DNA of 64,000 nt from Mycoplasma sp. NEAQ87857 (GCF_009792315.1 NZ_CP045542.1:186001-250000), one strand, 5' to 3'. Positions 49,193-61,148 are shown, numbered from the stretch's first letter. The notes: generated by a model not told the origin, from the letters alone. A program made the numbers and translations.

Positions 49193-51605
49193 AAATTTCT
49201 TCTTTGTCAAAATCAATATTTTCTTGATTGGGTTGATGTTTTAATTCATCTAAAAGCACACTATCGCTTTCATTAGTGTTATTATCATCTTCAGTAGAAT
49301 TTAGTGTTAATAAAATTTCTTTACCTTCAAAAACACTTGTAAATACTTCTAATTCAGTGGTTTGGGTAGTAATAGGATTGACTAAATCTTCAAAATAAAT
49401 ATTTTGAGCTTCATATTTTTCAACATTTAAACTAGTTCATTTTTGGTATTGTTTTAATGATGAATAAATGTAATGATTATCATTGATATAAAAAATATCA
49501 TCATAAATAAATAATCTTGTATCTTGAGTATCAACATTAGGTATTTTATTACCATCAATTAATTTTTTAACCCAAGGATTTACTGCTCTTTTTAATACTG
49601 CTTGAGTTCTTCCACCTTCTAATTGTGAATAATTATCAAAAAAGTGTACTTTATTAAAGTATTTTTTAACTATTCCTAAATGAGTAGTAATAAAAACTAA
49701 ATCAAAATGATGCTTTTCACTTAGTTTAAATAATATTTTTAAAAAAGCTAATCGCACTTCTTTATTTAATTCATGCTTATCATCTACCACAAAAATAATT
49801 TTTATTTTATTTAAAATATCTTTAAATAATTTTAACTTAGTTTTATCAACAAATTGTAATTCGTTGTATGGTTTTAGATAACTACCTAAAGGTAAAGAAA
49901 TAGTGTTTAAAACTTCAATAAAATTCAATATAGTTACATAACCTTGAATAAACTTAGATTTCTTTTTTGTTCTAATTGAACAAAAATCAGATACTGTATA
50001 AACAAAATCACTCATTCATAAAGTATTTGTAAAGAAATCATAATACCTTTGAAGCATAATAAACGCTTGAGATTGATATACTTCATTTTTTTCAGGTAAT
50101 CTTTCAATAATTTTATTTAAAAATTTCTTTAAATTATGAATTTCTTTTTGAGTGTTTGATAAATTAGTATTAATTCTACTTAATTTCAGTTCTTTAGATT
50201 TAGCTATTTTATTAAATAATCTTAATTCAGATTTTTTATTTCAAGCTAATTCAGCATTAGCGTGTTTAATTTTTTGTTGAAATTCACTTGCTAGAACTTG
50301 TGATTGATAATTAGGTAATTGCTTAAATTTTTTATGTTTTAATTCTTTAATTTTTTGTTTTAAGCCATTAATAATATTAATATATTTAAGATATTGTTTA
50401 TGCGAAATACCAACAAATTCAGATATATTAAATTGAAATTCACTATTAATAATTCACTTTAAATGTTTTAATTCTTTAGCTTTGTTTTTATTAAAGAAAA
50501 TATTGTTATTAATAAATATTTTAATTTTATTGGTCAATTCTCTATTTAAATGAAGTAATTCTTCTTGACCTAAATACATTAATTTATGATAATTTTTCTT
50601 TAATAAATGCAGCACTTTTTTCTTGGTAAAAATATCTTTATATATTTCAATAGTATGACTAGGATTGTAAATATTTACTTTTTTAATTTTTAAAATATTA
50701 ATTTCTTTTTGTGTTTTAGAAATGAAATAATTTAATAATTCTGTGGTTTTAGTTTTAATTTTATTTAAATGCTCTTTATAAAATTTAATTTCAATTTTGT
50801 AATCTCTAATTTTTAAATCATTAGCTATTTTTTGTAATGAACTTGAATTAATTGCGTTCATATATTTAAGCTTTAATTCACTGTCAAAAATTAATTTCTT
50901 TTGAACATAGCTTGTAGTAGTTTCATAAGTTTCTAATAAATTAGAGTGATTTTTATCTATATCAAGATAAAAATCAATATATGATTTAAATAAATCTTCT
51001 TGATAAACTTCTACTATTTCAATTAATCTTTGAAATAGGTCCATTAATCAATTATAATTAACACTATTTTTATTATTTTTAATTTCATTAATTAATAATT
51101 TCACACCTTTAATAAAGTTTTTATTAACATCCATAATCACTTGACCATGAGTAGTTAATAAATTAAAAAAAGTATTTTTTAATAATGGTTCAAAATTATT
51201 AACTAAAAATTTAGCTTCATTTCTTTTTTTCTTATCAAATCGTTTATCTAAGCAAAATTGATAAATCTCATAAATAGGTAAATCATTATTTTCGTTTTGG
51301 ATAATATCTTTAAATTTTAAACTGGTAATTTTATTAAAAATAGTATCCTTATCTAAAATAATTTTAGTTTTATTAACATTATCAGAGTTTTCAAAGAAAA
51401 CTAATGACAAGTTTTTGTTGTACATTAAATTAGCTCAAAAAGTATCAAAATTTAAAAATTTATTATTTTCATTAATGAATAATGCTGTTTTATCATTCTT
51501 GTATAAGTGAATTGAAGGAACAGACATAAAAACTTTTTTACCTTCAGATTCTTGTTCAATAAAAAGATTGCTAATTGATAAAATTCTATTTTTATATTCT
51601 TGCAT
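49188..51605 (-). CDS. Degenerate OppF-like ABC protein, no P-loop or signature motif
   Basis: 805 residues. The start at 51605 has AAGGATGAG upstream. The last third is recognisable as the C-terminal half of a peptide ABC ATPase: IIFVVDD (603-609) replaces Walker B, LVFITTHLG (637-644) fits the switch-His region, and GRTQAVLKRAVNPWVKKLI near 665-683 matches the Opp/Dpp tail. The position of Walker A (around residues 45-60, KTALFINENNKFLNF) and of LSGGQ (NELQFVD near 581) are both lost. In between, residues about 150-520 form coiled coils. It sits beside a folate-type ECF S gene, not other opp genes. Scaffold or regulator roles are speculation. Confidence 0.6.
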
Positions 51606-51613
51606 TCTCATCC

Positions 51614-52615
51614 TTAATATGATAAATTCGCATTTTTATTGATTAATTTTGCTACTACTAAATATGAGTAATAAATAACAAAAACATTAAATCATATTTT
51701 AATTGGACTAATTAAAATATGTTGTGAAATTCAAGTATATATGTTTGATAAATCACCATTTCCTAAAGTATATAAATCTCCAATAGATAATAAAGGAATA
51801 TTAATTAATTCTAAAAATGATGAAAAAACAATAATTGGAACAAAAATTTTGTATTTTTTTAATGACATTTTAAATCTAGCTACCACAATAAATATAATCA
51901 TAGCACCCATACCAGCAGTCATTAATGCTACTAAAGCTCATCTATTTTTTACAATTCCATTGCTAATTCATTCATCTTTAGTTAAATAACCAACATAAAT
52001 GAAAATAAAGCTAATAACAATTGAAATAAATAAAACACCATTAATTAAATAAATATTAGCTAATAATCTATCTGAACCATTTTCACTAATAAAAGTTTTT
52101 TTATTATTTAATGTAATTATTTTTTGAGCGTATTTAACTTCTGCTTTTGTATCTTCTTTGCTTTCAGCGATTCTTAATTTTGAGGCTAATTTATGAATTT
52201 TTAAATTAATATTATTAATTCTAAATGTGACAGAAAAAGCATTATTAATAAACTGCATAAAATACATTCCAAAAATACCTGAAACTAAACCATTTATTGC
52301 AGTTGCTAAAGAATAAATTGGACTATAACCTACTGGTGGAACGAATAAAAGTGAAATTAAATCACTTATAAATCCAACCAAAAATCCAATTAAAGGACCA
52401 AAAATAAACCCGGTAATTTTTACTGGTAATCCAATAAAAGCAAATTTATATGACGAAATATTAACCCAAGGGATAATTTGTGATGAAACAGTAGTGAAAG
52501 CTACTGAAATTGCAATTAAAATTGCAACAAAAACCATTTTTCTAATGCTTCATTTAGGAAAAATGCTAAAATCACTCAATTTCGCTTTTTGGATAATTTT
52601 ATTTATTTTATTCAT
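51614..52615 (-). CDS. ECF transporter S component, folate type
   Basis: 333 residues with about six membrane helices. The first helix region (SSQIIPWVNISSYKFAFIGL) and the following FGPLIGFLVGFISDLISLLF and LATAINGLVSGIFG match the FolT-like vitamin-binding subunits (PF12822 class). A cytosolic insertion of about 60 charged residues lies near residues 115-175. It binds the vitamin and works with a shared EcfAA'T module encoded elsewhere. The OppF-like gene follows after 8 bases, a probable two-gene operon. Confidence 0.78.
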
Positions 52616-52657
52616 AATTAAATTTTATTATTAATAATGAAAAACTTAAATAATTCA

Positions 52658-54769
52658 TTAATTATTTATTTGACCCTTGATTTGATTTTTATTAAGATCA
52701 ATATCAATAATATTTGCTTTTATTATTTGTCCTGGATAATAAGAATCATATATATCATTATCATTTAAATTTAACTTACTAATATGAATAAATAAGGTTT
52801 GCTTAATTCCAATATAAACAAAAATTCCAAAATCTGTTACATTTTGCACAGTTCCATCAACAATATCACCAATATTTAAATTATCTATAGTTAAAATAGT
52901 ATCTTTTAAAATAAATCCAGTTTTATTATTATCAAATATTTTATTAGGATTTTCTAAAGCACTAATAATAAGTTCTATTTCATATTTTCTATCAGGATAT
53001 TGCTTAAAAATTTCTTGTTTTAAAGCTGAATAATCTTGATTTTTATCATTGATTTTAATCTCATATTGCTCAATTAACTTATTAGCAAAATCATAAGAAT
53101 CAGGATGAATTGCAGTTTTATCTAAATAATTATCTGAATCAAAAATTCTTAAAAAACCTATAGCTTGCTCATATGCTTTTGGTCCTATTCCTTTAACTTT
53201 TAATACTTGTTTACGATTTAAAAAGTTACCATTTTCATTACGATATTCAACAATATTGCTTGCAGTTTTTTCACTTAATCCTGCAATATACACCAAAATA
53301 TATTTACTAGCACTATTAAGATCAACACCAATTTGATTAACTACTTTTTGAACTTTGAAAGATAAATAACTTTCAAGCTCTTTTGCATTAAGATCATGCT
53401 GATATTGTCCTACACCTATAGATTTAGGATCTATTTTAACTAACTCATTTAATGGATCAATAAATTTTCGACCGATATTAATTGCACTTCTTTGTTCAAC
53501 ATCTAAATTCGGAAATTCTTCTATTGCAATTTTAGAAGCAGAATAAACACTAGCTCCAATTTCTGAAACTATAGCATATTTAACACTTAATTTATGTCCT
53601 TTAATTACTTTTGCAATAAAAGCTTCAGTTTCTCTTGAAGCTGTTCCATTACCTATGACTATAATTCCAATTTGATACTTCTTAACTAGTTCTATTATTT
53701 TTTTACTTGAATTAATATAATCATTTTTAGGATAATTAGGATAAATTTTATCAACAGCTAATAATTGTGATTTATTTGATAAAGCAGCAATTTTACATCC
53801 ATTAACAAAAGCAGGATCGATAGCTAAAACATTGTATTCTTGCATTGCAGGAGCTTTTAATAAAGTTTCTACTGAATTAGCAAATATATTAATTGCTGAT
53901 TTTTCTGCTTTAGCAAATAATTCATTAAATATTTCTCTTTCTACGCTTGGTAAAATCAACCTTTTTAAAGCATCATTAATCGCATCTAAAATATTATTTT
54001 TATTTTTACGAGTTTTATCAAATATTTTTAATGCCATAGTCACAAAATAATCTTGTTTATACTCAAAATTAAGCTTAATTATATTTAATTTCACAGCACG
54101 ATTAATCGCTAAAATTTGATGATTTTTAATTCAATTAATACTTGAATTAAAATCATAATAATTTTCAAACTTTTTATTATCATCTAAATCTTGATTTTTT
54201 AATTTAGTTGTTAATTTACCATATTGATAAATATTTTTCTTAATTTGTTCTCTTAAATCATTGTTTTGAGAAATAATTTGTGAAATTATAAAATTAGCTT
54301 GTTCAATAGCAAATTCTACTGTTTTTATTTCTTTAGATAAATATTTTTTTACTGCTATTTGAGGATTAAATTTAAAATTAGTATTATTTAAAATTTCATT
54401 AGCTAAAGGTTCTAAACCTAAAGCAATAGCCATAGAAGCTTTAGTTACTTTTCCAATTTTAAAAGGTTCATATAATGCTTCTAATTCATTTTTTGAAGTA
54501 GTTGAATTGATTTTTTGTTCTAATTCTTTAGTTAATAATTTTCTTTCATTTAAAATCTCAATAATGCTTTTTCTACGTTTATCTAATTCAAATTGATATT
54601 TATAAACTTGTTCAACTTGGTAAATTTGTTCTTCATCTAATCCATTGGTTACATCTTTTCTATATCTTGCTATAAATGGTACAGTATCTCCGTTTTCAAG
54701 CATTGTTAAAACAGTTTGTACTTGTTTTGGTTTAATATTTATTAATTTTGCTACTTCTTCTATTATCAT
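52658..54769 (-). CDS. tex: Tex-like RNA-binding transcription accessory protein
   Basis: 703 residues. An N-terminal TexN-type helical part (FIARYRKDVTNGLDEEQIYQ) is followed by a YqgF-like RNase H fold with VLAIDPAFVNGCK, a helix-hairpin-helix unit (NIVEYRNENGNFLNRKQVLK and KGIGPKAYEQAIGFLRI) and a C-terminal S1 domain (GTVQNVTDFGIFVYIGIKQ). It is slightly shorter than typical Tex. One TGA encodes Trp in the first third. The start at 54769 has AGGAAAA and lies 38 bases inside the end of the NERD gene. Role: nucleic-acid binding during transcription and translation. Confidence 0.93.
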
Positions 54770-55481
54770 TATTTTTTCCTATTATTTTTTTAAATTTTTT
54801 CATTTCTTTTTTGTTTTTAATTTTAATTACACTAAATATATCTTCAATTTTTTGGATATTAACTACTGGTAAAAATTTTTGAGATTCATTAATTATTAAA
54901 TTAATTTCATTTCTAATATCTTTAATATTAGTTAATCTAACATGTGTTTCAGAGTTTTTAATATCAATTATTGTGGTATCAGCAAACACAATAATTGATG
55001 CTGTAGGTATTTCTTCACCTATAACATCATAAATATGTTGAATATGCTTCTCATTTTGTAAAATTGGATTTTTGACTTTTATTTTTTTATGTTTACCTGA
55101 GCTTAATGTTAAAAATTCATTTTGAGATTCTCCGGAAATAGTTCCATCATAAGCTTTATATTCTAATACTGCAATCATAGATTGAGTAACTAATAGTCCA
55201 TCAAATTCAAACATTTTTGATTTAAATGAACAAACTCCTCCAGGTATATAAATGATATTCTTATTTTTAATTTCTTTTTCTATTATCTCTTGAACAAATT
55301 TTTCAAATAAAAAACCTACACTCTTGTCATTTTTAATTTTAAAAAAGAAACGTCATATAGCAAGAGCGATTAATATGACTAAAATAAGAGAATATACAAC
55401 CAACATAATTATTGTTATATCGTTAGTAGGTAAAATAATTGATGACTCTTTACTAGCTGATTTTATAAGTGATAGTATCAT
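54732..55481 (-). CDS. NERD-domain membrane protein
   Basis: 249 residues. One N-terminal membrane helix (about residues 24-45) is followed by a nuclease-related (NERD) domain, visible as MFEFDGLLVTQSMIAVLEYKA with the acidic and Lys residues of a PD-(D/E)xK-like fold, then TASIIVFAD, and a basic tail (MKKFKKIIGKNNDNRR). Nucleic-acid cleavage or binding at the membrane is inferred for this family. The ribosome site AAAGGAAAA precedes the ATG. It overlaps tex by 38 bases, so the two are likely co-expressed. Confidence 0.85.
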
Positions 55482-55522
55482 TTTTCCTTTCTCTACAAAA
55501 ACAAAAAAGACCAAATTGGTCT

Positions 55523-56548
55523 TTAATCATTTTTAGAAGTAGTCATATTTTGACTCTTATAGTTTTTGTAATTAATAATTTTTACAACAAGTGGGTTAAC
55601 TAAGTTTTGAGTTAATCCTTGAACAAAAATGTAAAATACTGGAGCAAGTAAGTCAGCGATTAACATTGCAGCAGTTCCTAATACAACTCCTTTAAAGTAT
55701 TCTTCATTTGCATATTTGGTTAATGAATCACCTGGAATACCAAATCCTAAGTCTGGATTTGCTGATGCAATTGCATTAAATGCATGACCACCTGAGTTAT
55801 GGAATACTAATGCAGGAATTTGTTGAGCTAAACCTCTAGCTGGGTTAATGGCAGCAGTTCCTCCTAAAAGTCCCATTCAAACACTCATTGAAATAATGAA
55901 CATAATGAATAAATCTCTATATTTGTTGTTAATATTTGGTGAGAAGATAGGGAATAATAATACTCCTGTCATAACTAATTCAACAAAAACAATTCAAGCT
56001 ACCCCAGCAGTTAATGATGAATGATTAGTTGTTGTGCTAAAAGCTTTTTTAGCAGCACCTAAAGCATCAATTGGTGAGTTTTCAATACCTACACCACTAG
56101 TAGCATGACCTATACCATAGATTATAAATCCAGCAGTTATACCACCAAGAAATTGAATAACTATTTTATAAATGGTGTAATATCCATTGTTGGTTCCGTT
56201 TAAGTATCTAAACAAACTAACTGAAGGGTTTAAATCACAACTTCAACGAAGGAAGATGAATAAAACTAATCCTACAGCTACAAAACCTGCGTAAAATCCA
56301 ACAATAATTGGATGAAGTAAATATTCTTCAATTACTTCTTTACCTACATAAATACTTAATCCCGCAAGTGCTAATGATAATAAAATAGTACCAATGTATT
56401 CAGATACACCATGAATTAATCAAGTTCTTAAATCTTTAGGTTTTTGAGCATTTTCTCTTCTTTCTTTAGTTAATTTGTAAAAAGAAAAGAAACTCTTAAA
56501 AAATGTTCAAAAGTCTTTAGCAGCTCCTTGCTGTTTTGTCTTATCCAT
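55523..56548 (-). CDS. glpF: Glycerol uptake facilitator (aquaporin family)
   Basis: 341 residues, a six-helix MIP channel. It has two pore motifs: DLNPSVS in the first half (an NPS variant of NPA) and AINPARGLAQQIPAL in the second. The loop after the second motif has the GlpF-type insertion rich in Asn/Gly. It has a longer, basic N-terminal tail than usual. Glycerol entry is a main carbon and lipid source in many mycoplasmas. It starts inside the end of the dehydrogenase gene (8-base overlap), so the two are one operon. Confidence 0.93.
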
Positions 56549-57578
56549 TTTTTACCTTTCCATTTTCCATAATAGATAAAGCGTTTGTAAAATCACCTTT
56601 TTCAGCAGCATCAGCATTGTCTAATGTTGCTTTAGCAATTTGTGTTAAAGCTAAATCTGTTAAGAAAGCTTGGTGAGAAGTAATTAAAACATTTGGCATT
56701 TCAATTAATTCTTTTCATTCTGGGTCTAATTCTTTTAAATCATCAATTCTAGCTGAAACATCTTCGTAGAATCTACCTTCTTCACGTTCAAGAACATCAG
56801 TAGCTAATCCACGTAATTTTCCACTTTTTAGTCCTTTTAATACAGCTTTAATATCTAAAATTTCTCCTCTAGCTGTATTAATAATGATTGCACCTGGTTT
56901 AATTACTTCAATAGCTGCATCATCAATTAAATATCTTGTTGATGGTAATAAAGGACAGTGAATTGAAATAAAATCACTTTGTTTTAATAAATCTGTAATA
57001 GAAACAAATTCAATTCCTAATTGATCTGCTAATTGTGGGAAGTTTTCTTGTGCAAAAGCGTCAAATACAATAACTCTTGCTCCTGTTGCTTTAGCGATTT
57101 TAATAAATGTCTGACCAATTTTACCTGAACCAATAACTCCAATAGTTGAGTTTCCTACACAACGTCCATCTAATCCGTTTAATGAAAAGTTGTATTTTTT
57201 AACTCTATCATGAGCTACTAATAAGTTTCTGTTTAAGCATAATAAATCAGCCATAGCAAATTCACCAATACTTTCAGCTGAATAGTTAAAAATTCTAAAT
57301 ACTTGAATTCCTAATTCATTTGCTTTTTTAAGGTCAATTTTATTGTATCCCATTGATCTTTGGAATCAGAATTTAACACCTAATTTAGATAAAACTTCTA
57401 AAATTACTTTATCTCCATAAGTATTAACAAAACCGCAAACTGCATCATATCCTTTAGCTAATTTAACAGTATCTAAATTTAAATTTTCTTTGAAAAATGT
57501 AATCTCGTGTCTTCCTTGATTATATTCTTCGAAATATTTGATGTCATAATCTTTTGCATCAAAAAAAGCTATTTTCAT
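56541..57578 (-). CDS. ldhD: D-2-hydroxyacid (probably D-lactate) dehydrogenase
   Basis: 345 residues, family length about 330. The NAD-binding Rossmann signature GVIGSGKIGQ lies near residue 146, with the acid-binding and catalytic segments IHCPLLPSTRYLI, NTARGEILD (Arg) and the catalytic Glu/His in ITSHQAFLT near 305. D-specificity is inferred from the family; pyruvate is the likely substrate, re-oxidising NADH from glycolysis. The ATG has TTAGGAG upstream. It is the first gene of an operon with glpF, and one TGA encodes Trp. Confidence 0.9.
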
Positions 57579-57756
57579 ATTAATCTCCTAATTAGTGTAA
57601 TTAATAATATATTATTTTATATTATAAAGTTTTTATTTTTAAAATAAGTTATATGTGATTTTATAAATAAAAACAATGGAATTAATTCCAAAATAAATTT
57701 AGTTCATTTTTAGTTCACTTTTTATAGAAAATTATTTATAAATTAGGAGCAAAAAA

Positions 57757-58491
57757 ATGAACGAAATAATTTTATATTTAACCCATACATTAAAGGGTAA
57801 TAGTTATTTAATTTATGAAAAACTTAAAAACATAAATATTATTGATCCAGATAAAATCAAGTCTTTAAATTTGCTTTATAAGCAATTTAAAATTAATTGA
57901 TTAACTATTTTAGACAAAAATTATCCTATTAAACTTTTTGAGCTAAATTATCCACCTTTTGTAATTTTTTATCAGGGAAATTTAGACTTATTAAATCACA
58001 AAAATATAATTTATATTGCTGGAGATAATGTTGATTATAATGCCTTAAATTTTGATGATTTAAATAGCATTAAAAATGATTGTGTATTAATAACAAATAA
58101 TTTTAAAAATAGTATTGAACCTAAAATTATTGATTATTTTAATCAAAATAATGGAAAAATTATTTACATCGCAAAAGAAGGTTTAGATACATTTAAAATA
58201 AACAATTTTAACCCTAACAATAATTTAATTTTAAGTGTTTATCCTTTATTTACCCATCCTAAAAAAGATTATTTTAAAGAAATGAATCTATTAATAAGTT
58301 GTATTGCAGATTCTTTACTAGTTTTAAACATAAAAGAACAATCATCAATCTTATCTTTAAGCTCTTATTTTCAAGATTTTAATAAAGAAATTTATTATTT
58401 ATGCAAAACACCAGAAGAACATGCAATTAATAAATTAATACTTAATGGAGCTAGGGTGATATCTGGATTTTATAATTTAATAAGTATATAA
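57757..58491 (+). CDS. dprA: DprA/Smf-like protein, short and diverged
   Basis: 244 residues, shorter than the usual 280-370. The N-terminal part and the family-typical PIKLFELNYPPFVIFYQGNL are clear, then a Rossmann-like fold in which the Gly-Ser/Arg motif is poorly kept (IIYIAGDN). The family loads RecA on incoming single strands during transformation. Two TGA codons encode Trp. The start is preceded by AGGAGC at good spacing. It is divergent from ldhD and alone. The weak motif leaves room for an altered function. Confidence 0.75.
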
Positions 58492-58516
58492 AAAATAGCC
58501 TTTAAGGCTATTTTAT
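58491..58516. terminator. Bidirectional terminator between dprA and rpmA
   Basis: Stem AAAATAGCC/GGCTATTTT with a TTTA loop, A-run and T-run, between converging genes. Confidence 0.85.
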
Positions 58517-58521
58517 ATAAT

Positions 58522-58782
58522 TTATTTTTGTCTTTCAGGGTATACAGAAACATACTTTCTGTTTCTTCTGCTTTCGTATTTAACATATCCTGTTATTAAT
58601 GCAAATAATGTATCATCTCCACCACGTCCAACATTTGTCCCAGGCAAAATTTTTGTTCCTCTTTGACGATAAATGATTGAACCTGCTGTTGCAAATTGTC
58701 CGTCACCTAATTTAGCACCTAAACGTTTACTGTGTGAATCACGACCGTTACGGGTAGATCCACCGGCTTTTGTGTGTGCCAT
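58522..58782 (-). CDS. rpmA: Ribosomal protein L27
   Basis: 86 residues beginning [20 protein letters not shown], the mature N-terminus of L27 that reaches the peptidyl-transferase centre. It lacks the cleavable N-terminal extension seen in most Firmicutes, and no Prp protease gene lies between it and rplU; the gap is only 7 bases. The conserved [20 protein letters not shown] loop follows. Confidence 0.98.
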   Translation of the reverse strand: MAHTKAGGSTRNGRDSHSKRLGAKLGDGQFATAGSIIYRQRGTKILPGTNVGRGGDDTLFALITGYVKYESRRNRKYVSVYPERQK

Positions 58783-58789
58783 TTTCTAA

Positions 58790-59089
58790 TTAACCTGCAA
58801 TTCCTGTAATTTTTACACGTGTATATGGTTGACGGTGACCTAATTTTCTTTTGTGAGTTGATTTTGCATTATGACGGTAAACAACGATTTTTTTCGCTTT
58901 ACCTTGTTTTTCAATAACACCTGTTACGATAGCATTTTCTAAGTAAGGTTGCCCAATTTTTTCATCAATAAGTAATACTTTATCAAATTTTACTTCTTGA
59001 CCTTCTTCACCTTCGATTTTTTCGATGAAGATTGTTTCACCTTCTTTAACTAAAAGTTGTTTCCCACCTGTTTCGATAATTGCTAACAT
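58790..59089 (-). CDS. rplU: Ribosomal protein L21
   Basis: 99 residues, complete: MLAIIETGGKQLLVKEG at the N-terminus, VVYRHNAKSTHKRKLGHRQP and the C-terminal TRVKITGI. It binds 23S rRNA. The ATG has GGAGGT at good spacing. It is the first gene of the rplU-rpmA operon. Confidence 0.98.
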   Translation of the reverse strand: MLAIIETGGKQLLVKEGETIFIEKIEGEEGQEVKFDKVLLIDEKIGQPYLENAIVTGVIEKQGKAKKIVVYRHNAKSTHKRKLGHRQPYTRVKITGIAG

Positions 59090-59177
59090 GCAATACCTCC
59101 ATAGTGTGGCTCGTCCTTAAGGTGGTAATATAACACTTTAAAACCTTTTTGGAACGGTTACATGAAGTAACGTGTTA
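59090..59177 (-). promoter_or_regulatory. Structured leader of rplU-rpmA
   Basis: About 90 bases of leader contain a small hairpin (GTTAC/GTAAC) and a second unit with the G/C-richer stretch TTAAGGACGAGCCACACTA just upstream of GGAGGT. It resembles an L21-leader element, a cis-regulatory RNA of Firmicutes ribosomal-protein operons. I recognise it only by placement and general form. Confidence 0.35.
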
Positions 59178-59205
59178 ATTATATACTATTTCATAAGTTA
59201 CACAA
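59178..59205 (-). promoter_or_regulatory. rplU promoter
   Basis: Minus strand -35 TTGTGT (59200-59205), 16-base spacer and perfect -10 TATAAT (59178-59183). The clearest sigma-70 promoter in the window. Confidence 0.7.
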
Positions 59206-59263
59206 ACTTAATTTATTCCAATATTTCTTATAAAATAATGGGATAAATTAAGTTTTTATTTAA

Positions 59264-59293
59264 GAAAACACAACTAAATTTAGTTGTGTTTTG
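59264..59293 (-). terminator. Intrinsic terminator after the small peptide gene
   Basis: Stem AAAACACAACTAAA/TTTAGTTGTGTTTT, followed on the minus strand by a short T-rich stretch, just after the stop at 59298. Confidence 0.75.
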
Positions 59294-59297
59294 TGGG

Positions 59298-59543
59298 TTA
59301 AAAAGTAATATAGTTATCAACTGTAGGTTTTACAACTTTAGGTGTAGGCATTTCTCATTTATATGTGGCATTTTTATCTTTTATTTCACCTGTAGGTGCA
59401 GTAGCTGTTTTAATTAATCCTACAATTGGTGTAACAGCTGTTGCGATTGCTCCTATAGCAGTAATAAGTCCTGTGATTGCAAAACCTGGTGTTAAATCGT
59501 TTAATTGTTTGTTATCTAGTTTCTTTAATTCATCTATTTTCAT
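59298..59543 (-). CDS. Small hydrophobic peptide, bacteriocin- or toxin-like
   Basis: 81 residues. A charged, leader-like N-terminus (MKIDELKKLDNKQLNDLTPG) is followed by a Gly/Ala/Ile/Thr-rich helix GFAITGLITAIGAIATAVTP and a Pro/Lys/Thr-rich tail with one TGA-encoded Trp. Strong ribosome site AGGAGG. The make-up resembles double-glycine-leader bacteriocins or small membrane-active peptides, but no GG cleavage motif is present and no export or immunity genes are seen nearby. A simple membrane protein is equally possible. Confidence 0.6.
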
Positions 59544-59582
59544 AATGTCCTCCTAATATTTAAATAGAATTTAAATAAATAA

Positions 59583-59614
59583 GAACAAAAAAAGAACAAT
59601 AAAGCTTATTGTTC
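59583..59614 (-). terminator. Intrinsic terminator after the second YitT-like gene
   Basis: Minus-strand stem AGAACAATAA/TTATTGTTCT followed by TTTTTTT. It overlaps the stop codon of the YitT-like gene. Confidence 0.8.
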
Positions 59615-61081
59615 TACAAATTGTGTATTAAATTTTCCTATAATTTTATTAACTTTAGTCATATTGATTCAAATATTAGGATCGATTAACTTAAAGTCAT
59701 GAATTAAGTTATTACTTTCTAATAATAAAACTACAGTTTCAATTTGATATGAATATTTTCCTGTATAACCTGATTTAAATCTTACTATTCTATAACTATG
59801 TCAGTAATTAATAAGTTTAAAGTAAGCGATGATTTTATGTGGTTCACTTGAAATAATTGTTAGCTTAATCTTTTTATATTTAGGATAAAGTAGATTAACT
59901 ACTATAGTTGAAAATAAGATATAAATAAAGGTTGATATCTCTCTCATTCCAATAATAACATGACCATAGTTAGGCTTAACAAACGCATAAATAATTAAAA
60001 AGGTTATTGCACTTGTTATAGCAACTATTGACAAGATATTTCCAACACTTTTTTTGCTTTTTGTTGAAAAATAATAAGCAATAATATCAGTTCCACCAGT
60101 AGAACCTCCTGCTTTTCAAGATAAAGCAATTCCGCTTCCAACTAAAGTGGCTCCAATAATTCCATAAACTAAAATTGGTCAAGTTTTACCTGTGTGATAT
60201 CAATATTGTAAAGCTTCAGGTGTAGAAATAATTGGTTGTTTTGAAGGAGGAGTATCTAAAATGAATTTAAGTAACTCATAACCACTTTTATTAGTGTGAA
60301 ATTCTGCTTGTAAAGTTGGAACTAATCTATTTCATTCATCAGTTGAAATTCTTCCTATCATTCCTGAATTATATGATTCTTGGAATTTATCAGCAGAATT
60401 AATAATAATTGCATTTGTATCTTGAAATGGTGGTTTATATAAATACTCTCTTACATCATAAGGTTCAATAGGTACTAGCTGTATTTTACTTGTAAAAAAG
60501 TTTTGAACTGAATTAGTAGTAAAAATAAAGTTAATTCCTATTTGCATTATCATAAACGCTATTGTTAGCCATAAAAAACTCTTTTTGATTTTTCAACCGA
60601 AAATCAAAAATAAAGGAACATTTAATGCTAAATAAATCAAAGCAAAATAAGGTCTAATATGTGGAAAAATATATTGTAAAATCGTAGGAATACCTGTAAT
60701 CCCTGAAGGAATTGTATCTGCACGACTTAAAAACATTTGAATTCCACCATTAAATATTAAAGCAGCAATAAATAATAAAAATAATCTTAAACCATATCTT
60801 TTCCAAAATAAAGTAAAGGTTAATTTAGCTTTTTTATTATTTGATAAATATTGACCCATTTTATATTTAATAATTTCAGAGGTTTCTTCAATATTTTTAT
60901 TATCTAGTTTATTATCAAAATTAAGATTATTCACATAACCAAAACTATCTAAAGTTGCATTATTTTTTTTAAAATGTTGCAAGTTTTTGTATTTATCTAA
61001 AATATTTTTAGTTGAAATTTCAACCTTTTTAATTTTGATTTTCTTACATTCTTGCTCTTTAGTGTTATCACTATTTTTCAT
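59606..61081 (-). CDS. YitT-family membrane protein with long N-terminal extension
   Basis: 491 residues, a paralogue of the protein at 20674. The first 95 residues are Lys/Asn-rich and cytosolic, then six hydrophobic segments. A large polar loop follows the second or third helix, then the YitT hallmark GGSTGGTDIIAYYFSTKSKKS and a C-terminal DUF2179-like part. Several TGA codons encode Trp. The N-terminal extension is absent from the other copy. Function unknown. Confidence 0.82.
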
Positions 61082-61112
61082 AACAATAATTTTATATTAA
61101 ATTAAAGAAAAT

Positions 61113-61148
61113 AAAAAAACTAAACAACTAATTATTGTTTAGTTTTTT
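61113..61148 (-). terminator. Intrinsic terminator after lspA
   Basis: Minus-strand stem AAACTAAACAA/TTGTTTAGTTT with T-run, overlapping the lspA stop. Confidence 0.85.
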
